Positions 1-7,970 of a stretch of DNA of 64,000 nt are shown here, piece after piece. Numbering within the stretch: the stretch's first letter is position 1; each line of letters starts with the position of its first letter. The DNA is from Gammaproteobacteria bacterium. Its GTDB lineage: Bacteria > Pseudomonadota > Gammaproteobacteria > Steroidobacterales > Steroidobacteraceae. The notes under the pieces were generated by a model. That model saw only the letters and a program-made list of their open reading frames with translations. It did no database searches and was not told where the DNA came from. The translations under genes and the position numbers were made by a program. Where the stretch lies: the NCBI GenBank assembly GCA_017577615.1, contig PKRE01000003.1, positions 1 to 64,000 on the forward strand. The letters run 5' to 3'.

Positions 1-87
1 GTGGTGGTCGATCCAGTCGTGGATGCAAAAGAGATGATCCCACTCAATCTAGATAAGTTGTGCGCGGTTTTCCTTCCTAAGCATTGA
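1..87 (+). CDS. possible C-terminal fragment of an unidentified ORF
   Basis: From the first base an open frame reads 28 codons and ends at TGA (85-87). The start lies outside the window. Nothing in the short peptide is diagnostic, so it may be a chance frame. It is listed only because it is the sole candidate gene before the repeat block. Confidence 0.25.
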   Translation: MVVDPVVDAKEMIPLNLDKLCAVFLPKH

Positions 88-115
88 TCTTGTGCTGGGG
101 TAACCCCCTCCCCAA

Positions 116-140
116 CCCTCCCCCGCAAAGCGGGGGAGGG
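116..140. repeat. REP-like hairpin (CCCTCCCCCGC / GCGGGGGAGGG)
   Basis: Perfect 11-bp inverted repeat with an AAA loop, preceded by a second C-rich word. It is the first of about a dozen copies of the same palindrome in gaps of this window. Confidence 0.85.
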
Positions 141-189
141 AGCATGTGGCGCTCCTGCTGCGGAATTCCTATCGATCCCTCCGCCCGCG

Positions 190-312
190 TGCGGAAGACC
201 TATCGCTCCTCCCCGCATGCCGAAAACCTATCGCCCCCGCATGCCGAAAACCTATCGCCCCCACATGCCGAAAACCTATTGCTCCCTCCCCGCATGCCGA
301 AAACCTATCGAT
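190..312. repeat. short tandem array, about 24-bp unit
   Basis: The word ATGCCGAAAACCTAT occurs at 217, 241, 265 and 294 (spacing 24, 24 and 29), with one degenerate copy before them at about 190. The array is bounded on both sides by the REP-like hairpins at 116-140 and 313-336. Reading frames across it are artefacts of the repeat. Confidence 0.8.
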
Positions 313-336
313 CCCTCCCCCGCTTGCGGGGGAGGG
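313..336. repeat. REP-like hairpin
   Basis: Same 11-bp stem as at 116-140, with a TT loop. It lies just downstream of the maiA stop codon on the minus strand and could also end that transcript. Confidence 0.85.
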
Positions 337-352
337 ACAGGGAGGGGGTGTG

Positions 353-997
353 TTACCGCTGCATATCCGGTTGCACTTCGGGTCGCGCAGCGGCGAACTC
401 TGGGATGGATTCGAGGTGACGGGAGATCGCTTCGATCGTGGGGAACGGCGTGAGATCCACGTCGAAACGCCGTGCGTTGAACATCTGCGGCACAAGACAG
501 ACGTCCGCCAATGACAGCGTATCGCCATAGCAATAGCGGCGATTGCTCGAATAGCGCCTCAGCTCCACCTCGAGCCCGCGGAAACCTTCGCTCACCCAGT
601 GGCGATACCACGTGTTGACGGCTTCTTCGCTTTGGCCGAGCTCGTTGCGCAGGTAGTTGAGCACGCGCAGGTTGTTGATCGGATGTATGTCGCACGCGAT
701 GGCAAGCGCAAGCGAACGCACGCGCGCACGATCGAGCGGGTCCTCAGGTAACAAGCGCGGATTCGGATAGCGCTCGTCCAAGTACTCGATGATCGCGAGA
801 GATTGCGACAACACGACGCCGTCGATCTCGAGCGCAGGCAACAAGCCTTGCGGATTGACGGCGAGATACTCCGGTGTGCGGTGCTCACCTTTCCCGAGTA
901 TTTTCGTGATCGGCTCGTACTTGAGCCCTTTCAGATTGAGCGCGATGCGCACACGATAAGACGCAGAGCTGCGAGAAAGCGTGTAGAGCTTGAGCAT
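353..997 (-). CDS. maiA: maleylacetoacetate isomerase (zeta-class glutathione S-transferase)
   Basis: This is a 214-residue cytosolic enzyme that would isomerise maleylacetoacetate to fumarylacetoacetate with glutathione, in tyrosine/phenylalanine breakdown. The N-terminal thioredoxin-like domain has the zeta-class signature SSASYRVRIAL, with Ala where many relatives have Cys. It is followed by NPQGLLPAL and the glutathione-site word QSLAIIEYLDERYP. The helical domain contains DIHPINNLRVL, typical of MaiA. The start was set at the ATG at 997 because AGGGGG lies just upstream; the in-frame ATG at 1012 overlaps that ribosome-binding site. No other tyrosine-catabolic gene is adjacent. The gene stands alone, ending beside a repeat hairpin. 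Confidence 0.88.
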   Translation of the reverse strand: MLKLYTLSRSSASYRVRIALNLKGLKYEPITKILGKGEHRTPEYLAVNPQGLLPALEIDGVVLSQSLAIIEYLDERYPNPRLLPEDPLDRARVRSLALAIACDIHPINNLRVLNYLRNELGQSEEAVNTWYRHWVSEGFRGLEVELRRYSSNRRYCYGDTLSLADVCLVPQMFNARRFDVDLTPFPTIEAISRHLESIPEFAAARPEVQPDMQR

Positions 998-1108
998 TAT
1001 TCCCCCTAGCAAGGCTGTGGGCGGTAGGCTGTAGTCATGAATCAGCCCCCTCCTCCCGTGCCCCGTTCTTTAGCGGAAAGTCTTGGGCCAAAGGCTGTCT
1101 GACAGCGG

Positions 1109-1156
1109 CCGCGTCGCGCGAGACGCGGCTTCAGACGTCGGGCCTGACCCGACGTC
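1109..1156 (-). terminator. two tandem hairpins downstream of ppsA
   Basis: GACGTCGGG (1134-1142) pairs with CCCGACGTC (1148-1156), and CCGCGTC (1109-1115) pairs with GACGCGG (1122-1128). Both lie right after the ppsA stop on the minus strand. There is no T tract, so the terminator role is inferred from position and stem strength. Confidence 0.5.
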
Positions 1157-1159
1157 TCT

Positions 1160-3541
1160 CTAGCCGGCCGTAGCGCCTGTTCGCTCCGCCAGCATCATCC
1201 ACGTCTCGACAACCGTGTCCGGATTGAGCGAGATGCTTTCGATGCCTTGCTCGACGAGCCAGAGCGCAAGATCCGGATGATCCGACGGGCCTTGGCCGCA
1301 GATACCGATGTACTTGCCGCGCTTGCGACACGCGTCGATAGCCATCTTCATCAGTGCCTTGACGGCATCGTCGCGCTCGTCGAAGAGCTTGGCCACCATG
1401 CCGGAATCGCGGTCGAGACCCAGCGTGAGCTGCGTGAGATCGTTCGAGCCGATCGACATGCCGTCGAAGTGCTCGAGGTAGCGATCGGCGAGCAATGCAT
1501 TGGTCGGCAGCTCGCACATCATGATGATCTTCAGATTGCGCTCGCCGCGCTTCAGACCGTTGGCAGCGAGCAACTCGACCACCTGCTCCGCTTCCTTGAG
1601 CGTGCGCACGAACGGAATCATCACCTGCACGTTCTCGAGGCCCATGTCCTCGCGCACGCGCTTGATGGCGCGACACTCGAGCTCGAAGCACGGACGGAAG
1701 GATTCGTCGATATAGCGCGAAGCGCCGCGGAAGCCGAGCATCGGATTTTCCTCGTGCGGCTCGTAGCGGCTGCCGCCGATCATGTTCGCGTACTCGTTCG
1801 ACTTGAAATCCGACAGGCGCACGATCACCGGCTCCGGCGCGAATGCTGCTGCAATCGTCGCCACGCCTTCGCTCAGCTTCTCGACATAGAAGGAAACAGG
1901 ATCCGAGTAGCCGCGCATCTGACGCTGGATTCGCTGCTGCAGCTCCGGCGGCAGGCTCTGGTACTCCAGTAATGCGCGCGGATGCACGCCGATCATGCGG
2001 GCGATGATGAACTCAAGTCGTGCGAGTCCCACGCCGCGGTTCGGGAGATGAGCGAAATCGAAGGCGCGGTCCGGGTTACCGACGTTCATCATGATCTTCG
2101 TCGGAATGGACGGCAACGCATCGAGCTCGATGCTCTTCTGCTCGAAAGGCAGAATCCCTTCGTAGATGAAACCCGTTTCGCCTTCGGCGCAGCTGACGGT
2201 GATCTCGCTGCCATCCTGAATCGCTTCGGTCGCATTGCCGCAGCCGACGACAGCCGGAATGCCGAGCTCGCGTGCGATGATCGCGGCATGACAGGTACGG
2301 CCGCCGCGATTGGTTACGATCGCAGCGGCACGCTTCATCACCGGCTCCCAATCCGGATCCGTCATGTCCGCCACCAGCACATCGCCGGGCTGGACGAGAT
2401 TCATCTCCTTGACGCTCTTCACGACACGCGCGCGGCCTGCACCGACGCGTTGCCCGATTGCTCGTCCTTGTGCGAGCACTTTGGACTTGGACTTCAGTGA
2501 GAAGCGCTGAATGCTCCTGCCGCGGCGGCTTTGCACGGTTTCCGGTCGCGCCTGCAGGATGTAGATCTTGCCGGTCTCACCATCCTTGCCCCACTCGATG
2601 TCCATGGGGCAGCCATAATGGTCTTCGATGATGAGCGCTTGCTTGGCGAGCGTGATGATGTCTTCGTCCGTGATGGAGAACCGCGAACGCTCCTCGGGCG
2701 GCACGTCCACCGTACGCGTGCGCTCGCCGCTGCCGGGCTCGCCATAAACCATCTTGATCGCCTTGGCGCCAAGCGTGCGCCGCACGATCGGCAGTCGACC
2801 GGCGCGCAGCGCGGGCTTGTACACGTAGAACTCGTCCGGATTGACGGCGCCCTGCACGACCGTTTCGCCGAGACCGTACGAGGAAGTAATGAACACCACA
2901 TCACGAAAGCCCGAATCCGTGTCGAGCGTGAACATGACGCCGCTCGCGCCGAGATCCGAGCGCACCATGTATTGGACGCCTGCCGACAACGCGACTTGCT
3001 CGTGCGCGAAGCCATGGTGCACGCGATAAGCAATAGCGCGATCGTTGAACAACGAAGCGAAGACTTCGTGAATGCACCTGAGCACGGCGTCGCGGCCGCG
3101 CACGTTGAGGAAGGTTTCCTGCTGCCCCGCAAACGAGGCCTCGGGCAGGTCCTCTGCGGTCGCCGACGATCTGATGGCCACGGCAATGTCGCGGCCCTGA
3201 GACATTCGCTCGTAGGATTCGATGATCTCCTGCTCCAGGCGGGGCGGAAACGGCGTCGCGATGATCCATTCGCGAATCTGTGCGCCCACGCGCGCAAGCT
3301 CGTCGACATCGTCGACGTTGAGCTTGGCGAGCTCGCGATTGATGCGCTCCGCCAAGCCGTTCTGCGCCAAGAACTCGCGATAGGCGTGGGCCGTGGTTGC
3401 AAAGCCGCCGGGAACGCTGATACCTAATCCCGACAGCTCCCTGATCATCTCGCCGAGAGACGCGTTCTTTCCTCCGACCGTTTCAACGTCTCCGCGGCCC
3501 AGTTTCTCAAACGGTACTGTAAAGGCTTTCAAGCTCGTCAC
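1160..3541 (-). CDS. ppsA: phosphoenolpyruvate synthase
   Basis: PpsA makes phosphoenolpyruvate from pyruvate and ATP (giving AMP and phosphate) for gluconeogenesis. The order of domains is complete: an N-terminal pyruvate-phosphate-dikinase ATP-binding domain beginning VGGKNASLGEMI, a central swivelling domain with the phosphohistidine motif GGRTCHAAIIARELG, and a C-terminal PEP-utilising TIM barrel with GSNDLTQLTLGLDRDSG. The open frame extends to 3595, but those extra 18 residues (Cys/His-rich) are unlike the family. The GTG at 3541 gives about 793 residues, the family length, though no strong ribosome-binding site is visible. The gene is divergent from its regulator ppsR, a common arrangement. 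Confidence 0.95.
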   Translation of the reverse strand: MTSLKAFTVPFEKLGRGDVETVGGKNASLGEMIRELSGLGISVPGGFATTAHAYREFLAQNGLAERINRELAKLNVDDVDELARVGAQIREWIIATPFPPRLEQEIIESYERMSQGRDIAVAIRSSATAEDLPEASFAGQQETFLNVRGRDAVLRCIHEVFASLFNDRAIAYRVHHGFAHEQVALSAGVQYMVRSDLGASGVMFTLDTDSGFRDVVFITSSYGLGETVVQGAVNPDEFYVYKPALRAGRLPIVRRTLGAKAIKMVYGEPGSGERTRTVDVPPEERSRFSITDEDIITLAKQALIIEDHYGCPMDIEWGKDGETGKIYILQARPETVQSRRGRSIQRFSLKSKSKVLAQGRAIGQRVGAGRARVVKSVKEMNLVQPGDVLVADMTDPDWEPVMKRAAAIVTNRGGRTCHAAIIARELGIPAVVGCGNATEAIQDGSEITVSCAEGETGFIYEGILPFEQKSIELDALPSIPTKIMMNVGNPDRAFDFAHLPNRGVGLARLEFIIARMIGVHPRALLEYQSLPPELQQRIQRQMRGYSDPVSFYVEKLSEGVATIAAAFAPEPVIVRLSDFKSNEYANMIGGSRYEPHEENPMLGFRGASRYIDESFRPCFELECRAIKRVREDMGLENVQVMIPFVRTLKEAEQVVELLAANGLKRGERNLKIIMMCELPTNALLADRYLEHFDGMSIGSNDLTQLTLGLDRDSGMVAKLFDERDDAVKALMKMAIDACRKRGKYIGICGQGPSDHPDLALWLVEQGIESISLNPDTVVETWMMLAERTGATAG

Positions 3542-3689
3542 TCGGATTTCGTGGTGGTGGGTGCACGGGCAGGAAAACGATTGCCCCTGCCGCAATCGTC
3601 TGACTCAGTTAGTATCCTCTTTTCCTCTTATCGGGCGCAATTCAGGCATCCCCGAAATCGCCCTGCGGCCCCACCGACAGCGCAAGACA

Positions 3690-4514
3690 ATGCAGCATCG
3701 AACCATCTTCTTCGTTTCCGACCAGACAGGTGTCACGGCCGAGACGCTCGGACACAGCCTGCTGACACAGTTCGACGGTGTGGAGTTCAGGCAAGTGACG
3801 CTGCCGTTCATCTCCACCGCGCAGAAGGCCGAAGAAGCCGTGCGGCGAATCGACGCGACGTTCGAAAGCGAGGGCGTGCGCCCGATCATCTTCAGCACGC
3901 TCGTGCAGGAGGAGATGCGGGAGATCCTCAAGCGCGCCAAAGGCTTGTTCCTAGACTTCTTCGCCGTGTTCCTGGATCCGCTCGAGCAGGAGCTCGGCGT
4001 GAAACCGTCGCGGGCACCCGGCCGCGCGCACGGCATGATGGATCTCAACAGCTACACGCTGCGTATCGATGCCACGAATTTCGCGCTCGCGAACGACGAT
4101 GGCGCGATCACGCGCGATTACGATCGAGCCGATCTCATCCTCATTGGCGTGTCGCGCTCTGGTAAGACGCCGACTTGCCTGTACATGGCGCTGCAGTACG
4201 CCGTGTTTGCGGCGAACTATCCTCTGACCGATGAGGACTTCGAGAGGAACGCGTTGCCGCCCGAGCTCTTGAAGCACAAGCACAAGCTTTACGGGCTGAC
4301 GATCAACCCCGAGCGCCTACAGCAGATCCGCGCCGAGCGCCGTCCGAATTCACGCTACGCGGCGGCGGATCAGGTGGAGTTCGAAGTGCGCGCCGCGGAG
4401 GCCCTGTTTCGGCGCTATAGCGTGCCGTACATCGACACGACCTCGCGCTCGATCGAGGAAATCGCGAGCCAGATCCTGGATGAGACAGGCGTGGAGAGAA
4501 GGCTAAGGCCGTAA
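3690..4514 (+). CDS. ppsR: PEP synthase regulatory protein (bifunctional kinase/pyrophosphorylase, DUF299)
   Basis: This 274-residue protein matches the PpsR family, which inactivates PEP synthase by ADP-dependent phosphorylation of a threonine and reactivates it by Pi-dependent dephosphorylation. It begins RTIFFVSDQTGVTAET, typical of the family, and carries the P-loop-like word GVSRSGKTPT near residue 155. The upstream frame extends to 3393, but that part is antisense to ppsA. The ATG at 3690 fits the family start. It is divergently transcribed from ppsA with about 150 bp between the two starts. Confidence 0.95.
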   Translation: MQHRTIFFVSDQTGVTAETLGHSLLTQFDGVEFRQVTLPFISTAQKAEEAVRRIDATFESEGVRPIIFSTLVQEEMREILKRAKGLFLDFFAVFLDPLEQELGVKPSRAPGRAHGMMDLNSYTLRIDATNFALANDDGAITRDYDRADLILIGVSRSGKTPTCLYMALQYAVFAANYPLTDEDFERNALPPELLKHKHKLYGLTINPERLQQIRAERRPNSRYAAADQVEFEVRAAEALFRRYSVPYIDTTSRSIEEIASQILDETGVERRLRP

Positions 4515-4734
4515 TACTTGGGCTGTGGGCGGTAGGGAGCGTCTCCGTCCCTTCTTCCGCCGTTGCGATCCCTTCCGGCGAAGCGAGAATTGAAAAAGGC
4601 GAATGCGCCTCTCCACGACTTGAAGTTGAGATCAGCAAGCCCATGTAGTCAGAGTCTTTTCTCTCGCTCCGCTGATTTTTTCAGCAGGCGGACGGCCGCC
4701 GAGGCCTCGTAGTGAATGGAGTTGCCCTGGGACG

Positions 4735-5100
4735 ATGACGAACGCGTGGTCGGTGTTGGCTTTCGTAGGGCTGGTGGTTGCGTGGCTGGCAATCAGATAC
4801 GTCTTGTTCGTGCTTCGCATGCGCCGCCAACGGGACGTCCTCCAGCGTGGTCTTTCCTGCAAAGGGCGCGTCGTCGGGATCCAGTATCCATTCATTCTGG
4901 ACCCGTACACGCGACTCTATTTCGAGTTCGTGCCCGAAGGCTACAAGCGACCGCTACGCGCCTGCCACATCGATCCACGCCCGCCGGAGCAACTCCGTCG
5001 CTCATTGCCGGCAGCCGGCATGACGGTCACGGTCCGGTACCTGCCTGATCGTCCGAAGGAAGCGGTCATACCGACGTTGATGATGGGCTGCAGTGTGTAG
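4735..5100 (+). CDS. small membrane-anchored hypothetical protein
   Basis: This is a 121-residue protein with one N-terminal transmembrane helix (residues about 6-26, rich in V/L/A) followed by a basic stretch RMRRQR, suggesting the rest is cytosolic. The soluble part contains KGRVVGIQYPF and VTVRYLPDRPKEAVIP. This resembles the layout of DUF3592-type proteins (one or two helices around a small beta domain), but the match is by eye only. It stands alone after ppsR with about 220 bp of low-complexity DNA before it. Function unknown. Confidence 0.55.
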   Translation: MTNAWSVLAFVGLVVAWLAIRYVLFVLRMRRQRDVLQRGLSCKGRVVGIQYPFILDPYTRLYFEFVPEGYKRPLRACHIDPRPPEQLRRSLPAAGMTVTVRYLPDRPKEAVIPTLMMGCSV

Positions 5101-5241
5101 CACGTAGGCTGCAGCCGGCCAGCTTGCGCGCTTCTGTCGCGAAAGTAGCTCCTCGGCCAGGTCAGTGAAGGGCTTGTCGGGGATAAGAAGAAACCACTCC
5201 GCTACGTACAACCCTAGACCCCAAGCCCCGGGGCCCCGCGC

Positions 5242-5478
5242 CTACGTCTCAGCTCGCGCGCGATCGCGGGCGATGTCCAGATCACATGTATCGATACACC
5301 CGGGTGCGAGCTCGCTCAGGCGGCGCTCGATCTCTGCATCAGGGTCGAACGGCTGATCCGCTCTGAGCCTTCCTTCGCTGCCGCGTCCGCTTGGGACTGA
5401 TGTTGCTCTTCTCTCCGTCGCGGGGCTTGCGGGACGGTCTGAGAAGGTCTGACGACGACGCTTCAGCAGTCGCTTCAT
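5242..5478 (-). CDS. small basic hypothetical protein, translationally coupled to the upstream gene
   Basis: This is a 78-residue frame beginning MKRLLKRRRQ, with a basic N terminus, a polar Ser/Arg-rich middle and an acidic helix-like segment PDAEIERRLSELAPGC near the end. Its ATG (5478) overlaps the TGA of the gene at 5475-5753 as ATGA, the arrangement expected for translational coupling. No domain is recognised. The overlap and matching strand are the main support. Confidence 0.55.
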   Translation of the reverse strand: MKRLLKRRRQTFSDRPASPATERRATSVPSGRGSEGRLRADQPFDPDAEIERRLSELAPGCIDTCDLDIARDRARAET

Positions 5479-5753
5479 AGCTGATCGCGCACAGAACCGC
5501 GGCTGACGAGCTTGTTGAACCTGCTGTCCTCCTGGTAGAGCAGCGCCAGCTCGTTGGCATCGAATGCCTCGAAGAATTGCTCCCACGAGATGCGCTCGAG
5601 CGAGTCGCGACCCGAGAATCCGGGGAAATCGATGCGCAGGATGCCTGGGTCGTCGGCGGAGCCTGTCTCCTTCACATGAGCGGGACAACCGCCCTGCTTC
5701 TCGACCCAAGCGCGGATCTCATCGTGATCGATGGTTGCTTTCGCGGTTGCCAT
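5475..5753 (-). CDS. conserved small protein of unknown function (92 aa)
   Basis: The protein is acidic, with the ordered words WVEKQGGCPAHVKETG, GILRIDFPGFSGRDSLERISW and FNKLVSR. This pattern is recalled from a widespread short conserved family that is often annotated as hypothetical or, misleadingly, as a branching-enzyme fragment. No catalytic motif or signal peptide is visible, so a cytosolic location is expected. It heads a two-gene unit with the 78-residue frame downstream. It faces the lipoprotein gene at 5909 divergently across about 155 bp. The opposite-strand frames here are shadows. Confidence 0.75.
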   Translation of the reverse strand: MATAKATIDHDEIRAWVEKQGGCPAHVKETGSADDPGILRIDFPGFSGRDSLERISWEQFFEAFDANELALLYQEDSRFNKLVSRGSVRDQL

Positions 5754-5908
5754 GGCGCTCTCCGGTGGACGGGGTCACACATAGACAACGCACGATTCGC
5801 ACAGCGGATCCACGATTTCTGACAGAGGCGAATACTGGTCGATCCGTATGCGGAGTGCCCCTGGTGCGTGGCATCATTCCGACGGGCCACCCTTGAACGG
5901 AGGACGCC

Positions 5909-7915
5909 ATGAGCCGCTCGCGCCTGACTCGCTCGTTTCTGTTGACAGCTATTGTCGCATGCACGATTGCTGCGTGTGGTCGCGAATCGGGCGAACAAAG
6001 AAAGGGGCCTTACAGCGAGCTCGAACGCGCCGACTTCAATCGGCGCGCGGCGGAGCTGTTCCTGCCGCTCTTCTGGCGCGAGGATGCCGACGGCGACGGC
6101 AGCATCGATCCAGACGAAATCGAGATCCTGCACGGCTACGGACGCAACGAGCGGTCCGTCTGGTTCGACCAGTCGGGACGCTTCACGACTGAGTTCCGCG
6201 ACGCATACAACGCGATGCTCAGGCCTGCAGCGATGCCGTCCGATCCCGCGGAGCAGAAGCGACGTCAGCTCGTCTTGGAAGAGCTGGCACAAGGGCGACC
6301 CACGCTCGTCCTGACCGACCTGACACAGGTCTCCGACGGCGAGAAGACTTTCGTACGTCACATGCTGGCTGCAGCCGAGCTCATCGAACGGCTGTATGCG
6401 CGACAGCGCGGCGTGTTCGGGATGCAGGCCGACATTCCCATGGACGACCCAGCGAGCCAGATGCTCTTCTATCGCAATCAGTCGCCATTCTGTGAGGCAC
6501 CGAAAACTCAGGACGTCCCGGAATGCAGCGCGCTGCCCAAGAAGCCGGAGCGCATCTTCGGCCTGTATCCAGAGGAGATACAAAAAGACCCCGAGTTCTG
6601 CAGCATGCTTCAGAAGCAGCCGAATGCGGCTGAGCTCATGGGGCATTTCAGTGTCGTCGTTGCCGACGAGAATCGCGCGGGACGTTTTCGAGCGGTTCCG
6701 TACACGGAAGTCTATCGACAAGAGATGGAGGCGATCGCGCGTGAGCTCGAGCTCGCCGCCAAGGCCCTCGGCGAGAATGAGGCCGCGCTCAAGAATTACC
6801 TGACCGCCGCAGCTGGCTCGTTCCGCTCCAACGACTGGCAACCTGCGGACGAAGCCTGGGTGGCGATGAATGCGCGCAACAGCAAGTGGTACCTGCGCAT
6901 CGCGCCGGATGAGGTCTACTACGAACCGTGCGCTTGGAAAGCGGGCTTCGCGCTGCAGCTTGCGCGCATCAATCCTGAATCGATCCAGTGGCAGGAGAAG
7001 CTCGATCCGCTCAAGGGCGAGATGGAGAATCGCCTCGCCGAGATGGCCGGCGCGCCCTACAAGGCTCGCGACGTGCAGTTCCAGATTCCGGACTTCATCG
7101 ATGTCGTGCTGAATGCCGGCGATGCACGCGCGCCGCACGGTGCCATCATCGGACAATCGTTGCCCAACTGGGGACCGGTCGCAGAGAAAGGCGGCCGCAC
7201 GACTGCGATGACGAACCTTTATACCGACGTCGACAGTCGGCAGACACAGGCCGAGCTCATGTCATCGATGTTCTGCGAGAAGACGAACGCGCTGGCGACG
7301 ACCTCGGCGCATGAAGGGCTCGTGAGCACCGTGCTGCACGAGGTCGCGCACAATCTCGGCCCTTCGCACGAGTACAAAGTGAGAGGCAGACTGGACGATG
7401 TGATCTTCGGCGGTCCGCTTGCCGCAACACTCGAAGAGCTCAAAGCTCAAACCTCGGCGATGTACTTGACCAATTGGCTCGCCGGCAAGGGAATCTTCAG
7501 CGAGGACGAGGTGCGCAAGATCCAGGTGCGCAATATCGCGTGGGCGTTCGGTCACATCTCGCGTGGCATGTATTCCGCATCGGGCGCGCCGAACAATTAC
7601 AGTCATCTCGCGGCGATACAGGTGGGCTCGCTCTTGAAGGCAGGCGCGCTCACTTGGCATCCGGATCAGCTCGCCGCCAATGGCACTGACCAAGGATGCA
7701 TCGAGATCGACTTCGACGCGCTCCCCGGCGCGATCGAGTCCCTCGAGACGACCGTGCTTCAGATCAAGGCGAAGGGTGATCGCAAGCTCGCCGAGCAACT
7801 CAAGGCCGAGTTTGTCGATGCGAAGGACGATGACTTCGCTAAGCTCAAGGAGACCATCGCCGAGCGCTGGCTGCGCGCGCCGCGGGCGACGTTTGTCTAT
7901 GCCATCAGGTTGTGA
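5909..7915 (+). CDS. lipoprotein zinc metallopeptidase, distantly M49 (dipeptidyl-peptidase III)-like
   Basis: This 668-residue protein has a lipoprotein signal peptide (about residues 1-23, lipobox AAC). An EF-hand-like loop DADGDGSIDPDE follows near residues 58-69. Near residue 476 it carries the zinc motif HEVAHNLG, followed about 30 residues later by EELKAQTSAMYL, which would supply the third (Glu) ligand. That layout, plus the overall length, suggests an M49-type gluzincin. M49 enzymes usually have HExxxH, whereas this one reads HExxH, so the family call is tentative. The lipobox predicts a periplasm-facing outer-membrane protein acting on short peptides. It stands alone, convergent with the operon at 7971 across a strong hairpin. 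Confidence 0.65.
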   Translation: MSRSRLTRSFLLTAIVACTIAACGRESGEQRKGPYSELERADFNRRAAELFLPLFWREDADGDGSIDPDEIEILHGYGRNERSVWFDQSGRFTTEFRDAYNAMLRPAAMPSDPAEQKRRQLVLEELAQGRPTLVLTDLTQVSDGEKTFVRHMLAAAELIERLYARQRGVFGMQADIPMDDPASQMLFYRNQSPFCEAPKTQDVPECSALPKKPERIFGLYPEEIQKDPEFCSMLQKQPNAAELMGHFSVVVADENRAGRFRAVPYTEVYRQEMEAIARELELAAKALGENEAALKNYLTAAAGSFRSNDWQPADEAWVAMNARNSKWYLRIAPDEVYYEPCAWKAGFALQLARINPESIQWQEKLDPLKGEMENRLAEMAGAPYKARDVQFQIPDFIDVVLNAGDARAPHGAIIGQSLPNWGPVAEKGGRTTAMTNLYTDVDSRQTQAELMSSMFCEKTNALATTSAHEGLVSTVLHEVAHNLGPSHEYKVRGRLDDVIFGGPLAATLEELKAQTSAMYLTNWLAGKGIFSEDEVRKIQVRNIAWAFGHISRGMYSASGAPNNYSHLAAIQVGSLLKAGALTWHPDQLAANGTDQGCIEIDFDALPGAIESLETTVLQIKAKGDRKLAEQLKAEFVDAKDDDFAKLKETIAERWLRAPRATFVYAIRL

Positions 7916-7939
7916 GAGCTAACCTGAACCTGGAGGGTG

Positions 7940-7965
7940 GCCTCCCCCGCTTTCGCGGGGGAGGC
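7940..7965. terminator. REP-like hairpin between convergent genes
   Basis: GCCTCCCCCGC pairs with GCGGGGGAGGC around a TTTC loop. It fills the 55-bp gap between the stops of the metallopeptidase and the FAD oxidoreductase, so it could end both transcripts. Confidence 0.7.
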
Positions 7966-7970
7966 AGCGC

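Noticed and set aside
5672..7156. 494-residue minus-strand open frame
   Set aside because: It covers the metallopeptidase gene in antisense, and its composition (Arg/Leu/His-rich, no motifs) is that of a shadow frame in high-GC DNA.
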